Assembly: GCA_030144725.1 (NCBI GenBank)
Contig: JASKMD010000004.1
Span: 6,387,431-6,451,430, forward strand
Reading direction: 5' to 3'
Source of the DNA: Haematococcus lacustris
Lineage: Eukaryota; Chlorophyta; Chlorophyceae; Chlamydomonadales; Haematococcaceae
DNA: 64,000 bases
Positions 35,996 through 47,594 of this stretch are shown piece by piece; within the stretch, counting starts at the first letter, position 1; every line of letters begins with the position of its first letter. Position numbers and translations under genes: made by a program. The notes under the pieces are model-generated. The model was not told the DNA's origin, made no database searches, and saw only the letters and a list, made by a program, of their open reading frames with translations.

Positions 35996-38042
35996 TGCGA
36001 GCTTACTTGAGCTTTGATAGACCTGGTGTCGTCAGAGAGTCGACGAGTCGCCAAACGCCGCCAGCGGCGTTGACATCGCTAGCCGCACAAACGACCATTA
36101 GCCTTAGGTCTTGCCGCAGCGTGCGGAGACTGCCGAGGTTTTCAGCAACTCCCAGCGCGTGAACCCAATTCAAACTTCGTGGCAGACTACTTCTAATTGT
36201 CAGGCCACAAAGGGCAGGTGACTAGGTGGTGATGTGGGGCACGGCATTTTTGTAGGATTATGTAGGCCACGGGGCCCTGCCAAAATCAGCTTTTATTTCA
36301 TTGCCCCCAGGGCGAGACAAGCACCTGGCTGCTGCACTCACCGTCACCTCGCTATGGATATATGGTATCCCTCATCAGCAGATATAGCATGAACTCGGTC
36401 CATGGAGGCATGGAGGGGTGGGAACGGTGGTACGAATTGTGATGGTGCGATCGACATGACGCAGGTCGTACTCGCACCAGCGACAGTGAGTAGCTCAGCT
36501 TTGTCACTAACGCCGGCATTGCCTCAGCAACTAAACGCACCGCTTGCCCGGGGAGGGACATAGCAGCGCAGCTGCTGATGTAGCATACGCTATGGAGAAC
36601 GGTGTTATAAAGATTGTGATGGGAGTTTACATGAAGATTGACAATCCCATGTTGGGACTGGCTGATGAGCAAAGGCGTCTTGATGGGACAGAACCATCGC
36701 AGTAAACACGATTCCCTACATTTCCAACAGCCAGTACTGCCACGAGTGCTGGTGGCAGTGGAACACAACACAAGCATAGGAAGAGAGATTGGCGCTATTT
36801 ACCCCCTCAGCTGCTGCAGCACAACACCCCCAGCCCTGCCTCCCTCATGGCCCCAGCTAACGCAAACACAACAGCATTCTCAACTGCAACTAGAACATGT
36901 CAACGTTCTAACGTAATGGAGGCGGTACGGAAGTGGGGTGTCGCTGCTGCCAACATGTCCCTGACTGCGCTGGCACACGCTCAGCCCCCCCTCCCCCTCC
37001 CACCATGTCAACCACATGGCATCCGTGGTCGCCCCTGACGCCTTCAAACACACATACTTGGCCCCCCTTCCTTCCCGCCAGCCCCCCTCTAGCCCCCCTC
37101 CGTTTCCCTCGGGACCTTCAACAGCATCTCCATGGTTTGACAAAACCAATAAACCACACATCCCGCTGAATTTTGAATCATGCAAGCATAGTGGCCTGGA
37201 TCCATCTCCACATACACACACAGCGCTGCGTCTGCCCACGTCTGCTCGAGCTCGTTGATTGGCCAGGCTGCTGCGATGGCTGCCTGCAGTTGGCAGCGGG
37301 CGCTGAGGCCATGGGCTGCATGGACTGCATGAGCTGTCAGCAGTCAGGCATAGAGGGCAACGCGAAACCTGTGTCACTGGCTGTGACTCTGCCCCTGCTG
37401 CCCACTTCTTTAAGCCGCACCAGAAATCGTGCTCCCCCTTCCCTCGCTGCTTTCCCTCCCCTGCCCTAACCCTGGACATCCACAGCGTCAGAAAATTCCA
37501 TCTCACCCCTCTTTGCTCTCCCCTCCCCTCCCCTCCCCCCTCTTCCTTCCACTTCCTGCCCCTCCCTGCCCCTCATCTGACCACAGCCCAGCCCCGCTGC
37601 ATAGCCAGCTGCTGGCACCCAGATTCAGCCGCTACAGCGGTAACCGCCAACAGGGCTGCCACCCCACTTCCCAGGCACAGCATGGCCACCTGCCCGGCAA
37701 ACTCCCTTGCACCCAAAAACCAGGGTCAGGGTTTGTAACTAGGAATAATGATAGGGTAATTGGTTGAGATTGAATTTGAATAGGGTAATTGATTGAGGTT
37801 AGGGTTTGACCTGCAGCTTGCAATCAGCACCAGCCAGTCAGCCAGTGAGCCAGGCAGCCAGCCACCAGGCCGCTGCTGCTGCTGCTGCTGCCAGGCGGGA
37901 CGGTGTGGCTGGTGCCCCATGCAGCCGCCACCCCCTATCCAGCCAGGCAGTCAGGCAGCAGGCAGCCGCTGCTGCTGCCAGCTCCTGTGCCTGGAGAGTG
38001 TGGCTGCAGGCTTGCCCAGCCCTGAAGACCCAGCCGACCCCC
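35996..38042. other. Intergenic region between methyltransferase and MATE genes
   Basis: No confident gene. It contains the methyltransferase promoter side and the MATE 3' end. One frame at 36,352-36,560 (minus) starts MSLPGQAVRLVAEAMPALVT and could be a first exon, but no partner was found. Less GC-rich patches lie at 36,590-36,720 and 37,735-37,805. Confidence 0.4.
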
Positions 38043-39958
38043 TCAGGCATGCGGGGCAGCCAGCAGCGGCTCATAGATGGCGTGGTGGTGCAGGTCCGGC
38101 TGGGCAGCCAGGGGGGGGACCTGGCCTGAAGCTGCGTTCTGTTGCGCCTGCTTAGCCAGCCGCTCCCACCCAAAGGAGCACACCACCGCTATCAGCACCT
38201 GCAGCCAGCTCAGCAACGCAGCAGGAGTGAGAGAGGAGGGGGGGGGGCAGAGGGGCTGCCTTACCACTGACAAGGCACCTGGCTGCCTGCTTAGCCCCGC
38301 TGTGAGCACCACAGGGGGTCACACCTAATGGTCACACCTGTTGGTCACACCTGTTGGTCACACCTGTCAGTCACACCTGTTGGTCACACCTTGACACCAG
38401 CTTCTATGCCGGCATCGATTCAGTTACTCGCTACAGCTTGAGCCTCAGTTGCTGCCTGCAATTTTTCATCCCCCCCTAGGGTTAGGGTCAGGTCTAGGGT
38501 TTTGAATTATTACTAACCCTCACCCTCACCCTAACTCTTTCACTCCCGCCTAGCAGCTGGCCTCATCCTTACAATCCCTAGTGGCCCTCCCTTACCTCCA
38601 CCCCCCACCCCCCTTCCCCCTCAGCCCCTCAGCCAGCCCCCCTCACCAGCGCTTGCAGCAGGCTGACCCCCGCCAGCGCCACCCACACCCCCGAGGCCCC
38701 CCAGCCCCAGCGCAGGTCCAGCACCGCGGCCAGCGGGATGCCCAGCGCCCAGAAGGTGCCCAGGTTGACCATGCAGCCCAGCAGCTGCTGGCCACTGCCC
38801 CGCAGCACGCCGGAGAGGGACGCGTTCAGACTGCACCACCAGGGGGGGGGTCAGAGGGCGGGTCAGAGAGCAGGGGCGGGGGCGGGGGCGGGGGCGGGGG
38901 CGGGGGCGGGGGCGGGGGCGGGGGCGGGGGCGGGGGCGGGGCGGGGGCGGGGGCGGGGGCGGGGGCGGGGGCGGGGGCGGGGCGGGGGCGGGGGCGGGGG
39001 CGGGGCGGGGGCGGGGGCGGGGGCGGGGGCGGGGGCGGGGGCGGGGGCGGGGCGGGGGCGGGGGCGGGGGCGGGGGCGGGGGCGGGGGCGGGGGCGGGGG
39101 CGGGGGCGGGGCGGGGGCGGGGGCGGGGGCGGGGGCGGGGCGGGGGCGGGGCGGGGGCGGGGGCGGGGGCGGGGGCGGGGGCGGGGGCGGGGGCGGGGGC
39201 GGGGGCGGGGGCGGGGGCGGGGGCGGGGGCGGGGGCGGGGGCGGGGGCGGGGGCGGGGGCGGGGGCGGGGGCGGGGCGGGGGCGGGGGCGGGGGCGGGGG
39301 CGGGGGCGGGGGGCGGGGGCGGGGGCGGGGGCGGGGCGGGGGGGCGGGGGCGGGGGCGGGGGCGGGGGCGGGGGCGGGGGCGGGGGCGGGGGCGGGGGGC
39401 GGGGGCGGGGGCGGGGGCGGGGGCGGGGGCGGGGGCGGGGGCGGGGGCGGGGGCGGAAACGAGAGGGCTGACCTGTCAGACGCCACGGACAGTGCCGTGT
39501 AGGGCATGGCCCGTGTGACCACCTCCACCACGGCTGCGTCACTGTTATAGATGCGCGCCCAGGGCCTAGCCCACACCACCAGCACCACGCTGCTCGCAAC
39601 CTGCAGCAGCGACCCGCACACGGCTACACCCTCCTGGCGCCTCCCTCCCTCAGCCCCCTGCTGCTGCCCATGCTGCTGGTGCTGCTGTTCACCAGTCAGC
39701 CTGTGTGTCAGGCATCTGCCCATCAGGGTGGCACTGGTGGTGGCAGGCAGACAAGCGCTGCAGGCAGACAGGGTGGGGTGCCTGGGTGGGGTGGGGTGAG
39801 GTGGGGTGAGGTGGGGGGTGCAGTATAGCGGGTGGCAGCCTAGGCCCCTCGCCCCTGCAGCCAGGCCAGCGGGTGACTCACTCCCAGCATCGCTGCCAGC
39901 AAAGCGCCCACCCAGGTGGCCCGCTTGGCTGCGAGCCAGTCACCAGCTCCTGCACCCC

Positions 39959-39992
<34 letters not shown>

Positions 39993-42900
39993 CAGCAGCA
40001 GCAGCCCTGCCCACGTGAAGGCCAGCAGGTGAGCCTAGGGTTAGCTGCGCTGCAGCATGCGCCTGCCTGCCTGCACCGCTGCTGACATAGCCCCACTAGG
40101 CAATGGCACCGCCAGCCCCCTGGATGATGAGCCACCTCCCTGCACATGGTGCAGCATCCTGACCCTGTCAGTTTCCTGCCTGCCTGCCTCACACAGCAGG
40201 CTGTGCCACCGCCTACAATGCAGCACATGCGCATGACAACATAACACTTACCCTGGGCGGCCTGGCACGGCTCAGCAGTCCGCAGCAGCATACAGCACGG
40301 CGGCCAGACAGGGGTGCCACACAGCACGGCCAGGAGACTTANNNNNNNNNNNNNNNNNNNNNNNNNNNNNNNNNNNNNNNNNNNNNNNNNNNNNNNNNNN
40401 NNNNNNNNNNNNNNNNNNNNNNNNNNNNNNNNNNNNNNNNNNNNNNNNNNNNNNNNNNNNNNNNNNNNNNNNNNNNNNNNNNNNNNNNNNNNNNNNNNNN
40501 NNNNNNNNNNNNNNNNNNNNNNNNNNNNNNNNNNNNNNNNNNNNNNNNNNNNNNNNNNNNNNNNNNNNNNNNNNNNNNNNNNNNNNNNNNNNNNNNNNNN
40601 NNNNNNNNNNNNNNNNNNNNNNNNNNNNNNNNNNNNNNNNNNNNNNNNNNNNNNNNNNNNNNNNNNNNNNNNNNNNNNNNNNNNNNNNNNNNNNNNNNNN
40701 NNNNNNNNNNNNNNNNNNNNNNNNNNNNNNNNNNNNNNNNNNNNNNNNNNNNNNNNNNNNNNNNNNNNNNNNNNNNNNNNNNNNNNNNNNNNNNNNNNNN
40801 NNNNNNNNNNNNNNNNNNNNNNNNNNNNNNNNNNNNNNNNNGCCTGCATGCACGAGGTGCCGCTGTGGAGGAGGCATGCGCCCTCTCCCACACTGTGTGA
40901 TGAGGGTGAGGCGGGGCATGGAGCACATGGCGGGGCATGGAGCCATGAATTCAGTCCTGGAATGGCTGGCTGAGGGGGGAGGGGGAGGGGGGAGGAGAGG
41001 GAGGAGAGGTCCAACCAGGATCAGGATCAGGAACAGGACGTTGGAGTGAGTTGGGGGGTACAGTGGTGTTGGAGTAGGGGGGTAGGGGAGAGCTCGCCGG
41101 CGGCACAGGGGGCGGTACAGGGGGCTGTGCTGGCAAGGCGCGCAGGCGGGGGGAACAGGGGGGGCAGGGGGGGCAGGGGGGGAGGCGTCCAGGCCTGGCT
41201 GCTGGTGGGAGGATTCGGGGAGGCTGCCCCCTACTACCCCCCGCCTGCCTGCCTGCCTGGCTGCTGCTGCTGCTGCTGCTGCTGCCCCCCCTGGCCTGGC
41301 CCCGCACCTGAGGGCGGCAATGAGCACGGCGCGCTGCAGGAACACGCCCAGCAGCCGGAACTGCCCCGCCCCAAAGGCTTGGCCTGCAGCCCACACACCA
41401 CACTCAAACACACACCTTTCTTTTCTCAGCCTTATACTTTTGGAGGGTGGCTTGTATCCACCCAAGCCCTGCCTCCTAAGTGTAACAACTACTCCAACAC
41501 ACACCAGGCATGCTGGACACAGGCAGGGCCACCAGGCAACCCCTCTGTCCTCCCCCCCTGACTCACAGCCTAAGCCCCCCACACACAAACACCATGCACC
41601 TCCACCCCCAACCCCCTCCTCCATGCACCCCCTCAGCACCCCCCCTACCCCCCTCCCCCCCCCCCTCCCCCCCCCCCCTTCACTGTCATTACCTCGTGTT
41701 TGCCAACATCGCCAGACTCTCTATTCAGCAGCACAACCAGGCGCCCCCTCTACTAACCCCCACCCCCCACCCCCCTGCTGTGTATGACGAGCCTCCTAGC
41801 CACCTGGGCTTGACACCGCTGCACGCCTTTTCATCACACTGTCACACCCCTGCCTGCCGTCACACCCCCTGCCTGGCATCACACCTGAGAATGTGTCCTG
41901 TCCAGACACCAGCCCCACCACCAGGCTGAGGCCGGTGATGTGGTACACGGTGCGCGCCAGGGTGAAGGCGCTGAGGGCCTGGGCCCCTACCTGCAGGGCA
42001 AGTCAGGGGGGGCGGCAAGGTCAGGGGGGCAGGGCGGCAGCAGGGGCCTAGGGGCCGGGGGGGAGCTGCAAGGGCTGGGCAGCAGGTCAGGGGCAGGGGG
42101 GGCGAGGGGTACAGACACATCAGGGGGTGTCAGGCGAAGTTACTATGGCTGGCGGGAGGGTGTCAGGGGCTGCTGTAGTGGCAAAGGGATCAGGCAGTTG
42201 GGGGAGGAAGAAGTGTGGAGGTCAGGTGGGGTGGAGGGGAGGGGAGGAGGGGAGGGAAGGGGGAGGGGTGTGGAGGTGGCCGTGTCCCACCTGGCCTATC
42301 ATGGAGGTGGTGACAAGGTAGGAGGCGAAGGACAGGATCTCTGCCGCACTCACTGGCAACGCTAAGGCCAGCACCCTGACATGACAGGGGCAGTGCAGGG
42401 GTAGCTGGGTGGGCGGGGGGGGTCCGGAGGGGCAGGGGGCAGGGGCAGGGGCAGGGGCAGGGGCAGGGGCAGGGGCAGGGGCAGGGGCAGGGGCAGGGGC
42501 AGGGGCAGGGCAGGGGCAGGGGCAGGGGCAGGGGCAGGGGCAGGGGCAGGGCGGCAGGGGCAGGGGGCAGGGGCAGGGGCAGGGGCAGGGGCAGGGGCAG
42601 GGGCAGGGGCAGGGGCAGGGGCAGGCAGGGCAGGGGCAGGGGCAGGGGCAGGGGCAGGGGCAGGGGCAGGGGCAGGGGCAGGGGCAGGGGCAGGGGCAGG
42701 GGCAGGGGCAGGGGCAGGGGCAGGGGCAGGGGCAGGGGCAGGGGCAGGGGCAGGGGCAGGGGCAGGGGCAGGGGCAGGGGCAGGGGCAGGGGCAGGGGCA
42801 GGGCAGGGCAGGGGCAGGGGCAGGGGCAGGGGCAGGGGCAGGGGCAGGGGCAGGGCAGGGGCAGGGGCAGGGGCAGGGGCAGGGGCAGGGGCAGGGGCAG

Positions 42901-43852
42901 GGGCAGGGGCAGGGGCAGGGGCAGGGGCAGGGGCAGGGGCAGGGGCAGGGGCAGGGGCAGGGGCAGGGCAGGGGCAGGGGCAGGGGGCAGGGGCAGGGGC
43001 AGGGGCAGGGGCAGGGGCAGGGGCAGGGGCAGGGGCAGGGGCAGGGGCAGGGGCAGGGGGCAGGGGCAGGGGCAGGGCAGGGGGCAGGGGCAGGGGCAGG
43101 GGCAGGGGCAGGGGCAGGGGCAGGGGCAGGGGCAGGGGCAGGGGCAGGGGCAGGGGCAGAGGGCAGGGGCAGGGGCAGGGGCAGGGGCAGGGGCAGGGGC
43201 AGGGGCAGGGGCAGGGGCAGGGGCAGGGGCAGGGGCAGGGGCAGGGGCAGGGGCAGGGGGCAGGGGCAGGGGCAGGGGCAGGGGCAGGGGCAGGGGCAGG
43301 GGCAGGGGCAGGGGCAGGGGCAGGGGCAGGGGCAGGGGCAGGGGCAGGGGCAGGCAGGGGCAGGGGCAGGGGCAGGGGCAGGGGCAGGGGCAGGGGCAGG
43401 GGCAGGGGCAGGGGCAGGGGCAGGGGCAGGTTTTCTGCCTAAGGCTATCATCTCTGTCTGCCAGGCTGCCGCCTCTGCACCGCTGTCGAGCCTGGCCCCA
43501 GCTGAGATATGAGCCGAGGCTATTATCAGGTCAGGGCCAGCAAGGCAGGGCAACGCCTGCTGGCTGCGGGAAGGCCATGGGAGGCGACCGCCGGCCCGTT
43601 GTGGCCGGTCTGTCGTGGCGGATGTTCGTGTCGGCACGGTGCTACTACGCTGCCACGGTGTCACCTTTTGGCTTCGTCCGTGCAAGGCGCAGCGCTGTGT
43701 GGCGCTGCCTCATCAAGGGGCAGCGGGGGTGTCTGGCTTGAGGTCGGGCGCGCCATTGTGCAGCAGGGGCGCAGCGCTGTCTGGCAGCATCGCGCGACTG
43801 GAAGACGAGCTTGCGAAATGCGCGGAAGTCCGGAAAGCGTCATGGCGTCCAC
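38043..43852 (-). CDS. MATE-family multidrug/toxin efflux transporter (gapped)
   Basis: Membrane antiporter of the MATE superfamily that exports organic cations or metabolites using an ion gradient. Exons read: 43665-43852 (start MDAMTLSGLPRISQ, ends CTDEAK), 42291-42375 (RVLALALPVSAAEILSFASY), 41885-41990 (ALSAFTLARTVYHITGLSLV), 41308-41383 (SGQAFGAGQFRLLGVFLQRA, the signature GQAFGAG motif), 39882-39949 (GAGDWLAAKRATWVGALLAA), one ending at 39473 (IYNSDAAVVEVVTRAMPYTA), 38647-38830 (SLSGVLRGSGQQLLGCMVNL) and 38043-38198 (VLIAVVCSFGWERLAKQAQQ to the stop). Phases agree at each joined border. One or more exons coding for middle membrane helices are missing, most likely in the 500-N gap. Start codon choice rests on the phase-2 junction from AAAAG|GTGACA to exon 2. 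Confidence 0.85.
38468..38536. repeat. Short interstitial telomere-like patch
   Basis: A GGGTTAGGGTCAGG stretch followed by CTAACCCTCACCCTCACCCTAAC, in the last MATE intron. Confidence 0.7.
38871..39457. repeat. (GGGGGC)n array, ~590 bp
   Basis: Near-pure G/C with occasional unit-length slips, in a MATE intron between 38830 and 39473. Plus strand is G-rich. All long open frames here are repeat artefacts. Confidence 0.97.
40342..40841. other. Assembly gap of exactly 500 N
   Basis: A run of 500 N, a conventional placeholder for a gap of unknown size. It sits where the MATE gene should have one or more further exons. Confidence 1.
42431..43432. repeat. (GGGGCA)n array, ~1 kb
   Basis: The largest simple repeat in the window, filling MATE intron 1, with scattered one-base slips. 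Same unit as 9,948-10,081. Confidence 0.98.
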
Positions 43853-44719
43853 TTTGTGGTGACATGGCGGGGAGGTTTCGAGTAGCTGGTCTATTCGCAG
43901 CTCAGTCAGCTGGTATGTTCGCAGCTCAGTCAGCGGTGCAAGCCATGAATGTTACCGTTTCGACTCATCGCATTGCTTGGTCAAGTTCCAACTCAACACC
44001 GTGCGTGCCATCTCAGCACAGGGCCCCTCGGCCGCCATGCTGCCTGCTCACACAACGGCTGGCACTGATGCCCCCCAGCGCTTAGCCTGAAGCCAAAGCG
44101 CATACGGCTTAAGCTGAGGTGTCCACAACATGGGGTTGGTAATCTTCATGCAAATACTCTCTCAATACTGCACCGTTTCCGACAGCGTTTGTCACATTGG
44201 CACCTGAGGTTGAGCACAAACCAGGCCTGGTTAGGAATCGAGCCCCATCATGATGTTTCGCCCCGGCCTCACGTCAGATGAAGGTACCAACGCATTTGCG
44301 TGATGACGACCAAACCATGACGTCGCAACGCTTCAGCGCCTGCACTGTGTCCTGATCCCTGGTCCAGGCTGCCCTATGCTGAGGTGGCCTGAGTACATTT
44401 GAGCGCTCTGCCTGGCAGCACCGCCGCTTGCAAGACACCCCTGCCTGGCACCTTGTGGCCAAGGAACTGTTGAGCGATTCTCAAAAAGCCACAGGGTGCT
44501 GCAGAGGCTCAGGGCGGCCGGGGATGGCCGACGAGGTGGCCGGGGCTGGAGTCAATGAGGGGGGGCAACGTCCAGGGTGGTACAGCTCTGTGGAAACCAC
44601 AACGTCAAGGGGGCTCAGTGTGTCCCCCCACCGCCATCCCATGTGGAACTCCAACACCAACCCATGCAAGCCCATGCAAGTCATGCAAGCCCATGCAGTC
44701 TGACTGGCCGCCCGGGTGG
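43853..44719. other. Intergenic region upstream of MATE, downstream of AMSH
   Basis: No gene found. Contains a short direct repeat (TTCGCAGCTCAGTCAGC at 43,893 and 43,918). GC is lower than in the introns. Confidence 0.5.
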
Positions 44720-47594
44720 CTACCGCAGGTCGATGACCTTGTGGCGGGTGTTGGGGTTGAGGTACACGTGGCTGCTCTTCTCGTACAGCTCCTGCCCTGT
44801 GGAGGTGTCGGGGTGTGCGTGGAAGCCGCGCAGGCTGCAGCGCTGAACCAGCTGCAGCCCGCCAGGCGTGGACAAGCGGAAGATGCCGCGGCTTTGCTTC
44901 CTGAGCCCAGTCAAGCCAGCAAGGAGGCAGCAGCATCAGCATCACAGGGGGAGGGGGGGCAGCAGGGGCAGGGGCCATAGGGTCAGGTCATTTCACTCCA
45001 GACGGCTTGCACTAGCCTCCTGCTTCCCCGCCGCCCCTCCCCCTGCTCTTTCCCCTAGCCCACCCTCCTGTGTGCCTCCTTGTGCCCCCGACCTCTCTCC
45101 TACCATCACTGCCGCTGCACCTACTGCCCCAGCTGCTGCTAGCCTGCGCCCCTGCTGCGCCCTCCCTACGTCGCTGCTGCCACCGCTGCTGCTGCTGCCC
45201 CTACCCCTCCTGCCTCTGCCCCCACCAGCCTGCGCCCTCCCTCCCTCTCCACCGCTGCTGCCACCGCTGCTGCCGCCGTGCCGCCACTGCCGGCGCGCAC
45301 CTGTCGCTGGGCGCCATGACTATGGCCACCGCCTCGTCCAGCATGGTCTGGTAGCCGCACTGCGTGTGCACGTCCACGCTGGACAGGAAGCAGGTCTGGG
45401 TGGGGTGGGTGTGGATCCAGCCCAGCGGGTACAGCTCCTCAGCAAACTGAACCTCAAAGATCTCCTCCTCATTCAGGGCCTAGGGGCAGGGGACAGGCCA
45501 GGAAGGGGGCAGGGTCAAGGCCAGGGTCAAGGCCAGGGTCAAGGTCAGGGTCAGGCAGTACTCAAGAGGGGCGCGGTCAGGGGCAGGGTGAGGGACAGGG
45601 TAGGGCAGGGTGGCAGGGTCAGGGTCGGGGCAGGCAGGCTGGGGGGCAGGGTGGGGGGGCAGGCAGTCCTACATAGGCCACAGAGACCACGGCCCCACCC
45701 TTCCACCCCTCAGCAGCCCCCCACCCAGCAGCTCCCTCATCACACCTCCCCTGCCCCCAGCCCTCACCCCCCCTGCCTCCTCACCCCCCACCCCCCACCC
45801 CCCTGCCCATCTGCCCTCGCCCCACCTGCACCGTGTCCGAGGTGCCCTGCTGCTTGGGGATGATGAGCGTGGTGATGGTGAACATGGAGTCGTTGGCTGA
45901 CAGCTGGGCCGGCCAGGATGCCACAGGACTCGATCCCCCGGCTGGTGTTGGCGCGGGGCGTAGGCCAAGAACTCCTCCATCAGGGCCACGCTCACGTGCA
46001 CGTCCCGCAGCTGCGCCCGCTTCGACACCTCACGCACCCCTGAGCTGTCCGGGAGGGCCAGGGCGGACACGGCACTGGGGGGGGGGCGGGGGGGGGGAGG
46101 GGCCTGCTGCTGCTGCTGCTGCTGGGGGGGGGGCCCGGGGTAGCCTGGGGGCTGGCGGGCAGGAGCAGGACTCTGTGGTCGCTGCCTGGCTGCTGCTCAG
46201 GCTGACCACCTCCACCAGCTGGGGGGGAGGGGAAGGGCCAGCCGAGGGCTGGGGCACCTGGGCAAAGGCAGCCAGGTCAGGGTAGCGCTGGAGGTGGGAA
46301 TTGAACCCAGGGCCTCCAGGCACCCCGGCAGCAGGCAGGCTGCCTGTGACAGTGACGTAACCCCCTGGGGAGACCCAGTCCAGCTCGCCCCTGCCGCCTG
46401 CTGCTGCTGGAGTAATTGCTGTGGCGGTGCTGGAGGGTGCCAGCCGCCCACTGCTCTGATAGTACAAGGCATGGCGGTCAGCGTCATTGCTCTTGGCCGC
46501 ATACTTTGGTTTGTGTAGTGGGGCGGTGAGCTGGTGCGCCCTGCCCCGCTGCCCGCCACCACCAGGCCCAGGTCACTGTCAGCGGTGTGTGGTGGGAGGC
46601 ATGCCAGGACTGGCCCTGCCGGAGGCTGCTGCTGCTGACACTGCTGACACTGCTTAGGCCGCCGTGGCCCTGCTGCAGGACTAGGCCTGCATTGCCGCCA
46701 CCCGGCCTACCCGGACCAGGCCCATGCTGGATGATGTCCAGCAGGTCGTCTACCTGCACCTGACTGTAGTCATAGGCAGCTGGCTGCTGCTGCTGCTGCT
46801 GCTGCTGCTTGCCAGGCCACCCCCCGCCTGGGCTGCTGCTGCTGAGGCCTGGGCTGCCTGCGCCTGCTCCGCCGCTGGCAGGCAAGGCGGGTCGGCTGCC
46901 CTCCGCAGGTATGGCATAGTCTGGTCGATTACGAGAGTGGGCACTGGGGTCGTGGATGTCCTTGGTTTGAAGTACGATCTTCAGCTGCTCCAGCTGTGGG
47001 AACACCTTGTCCGCCAGGGTCTGGAGGAGTGACAAGGAGTGAGGAGAAAGGTGAGTGACACTGTAGAAGGAGAGGGTGGCACGGTGTGGGAAAGGATGAC
47101 AAAGTGGGGAAAGGCCTGACAAAGCAAAGGTTCGAGGTGGCATGTTTCAGTGGGAATGGGAGAGCATGCCTACCTTTTTCAGTCTGACATACTTTGGGTC
47201 AGCCTTCTTGTAGTCTTGATGTCCAGGCAGTGTTTCAAGGATGAGGCTGCGGGGGATCACAGTAACAACGGTGGGTGAGTCTGGGCCAACCTCTTCTCCA
47301 GGCTGCATACCCGTGCCTACCTGGCGAAGCGCATTAACATCACATACTGTTGCTCCTCGTTTCCTTCTCGCTCATAGCTATCCGCCTGTGCGCAGGGTTG
47401 AACGACATGACACGGAACCCTGCTACAGGCGCTGCACGGAAGCTGGCGCACGGAAGCTGCACCTGACGTAGAACTAGCTCCGCAGAGTGGTAGTACTTCG
47501 CGATGCTGATGCTGTTTTGCACGGCCCGAGGAGGGACAACTGCTGTGAGCTGCCGCACCAGCGAGGGATGCTCTCTGCTGCGTGGTGCGGGCAT
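44720..47594 (-). CDS. AMSH-type JAMM/MPN+ deubiquitinase
   Basis: Zinc metalloprotease that trims Lys63-linked ubiquitin on endosomal cargo with ESCRT. Exon 1 (47463-47594) starts [20 protein letters not shown] and ends [14 protein letters not shown]. Exons 47321-47385 and 47174-47246 give [20 protein letters not shown], an N-terminal helical region like AMSH. From 47,030 to about 46,080 the protein is low-complexity, and two or more frame changes there were not resolved. Exon 45301-45479 has [17 protein letters not shown], the complete JAMM zinc motif H-x-H-x7-S-x2-D, followed by VHTQCGYQ. The last exon (44720-44900) reads [14 protein letters not shown] and [18 protein letters not shown], the AMSH ending. 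In the exon 45,826-46,070 the conserved pieces fall in three frames (see findings), so either the assembly has two extra C bases or the gene is damaged. Confidence 0.87.

Noticed and set aside
38581..39723. Long Gly/Ala/Arg- or Pro-rich open frames
   Set aside because: Artefacts of the GGGGGC array; true MATE exons lie on either side in a defined frame.
42222..43685. 487-residue Pro/Ala/Cys-rich frame and its mirror on the plus strand
   Set aside because: Produced by the GGGGCA array in MATE intron 1.
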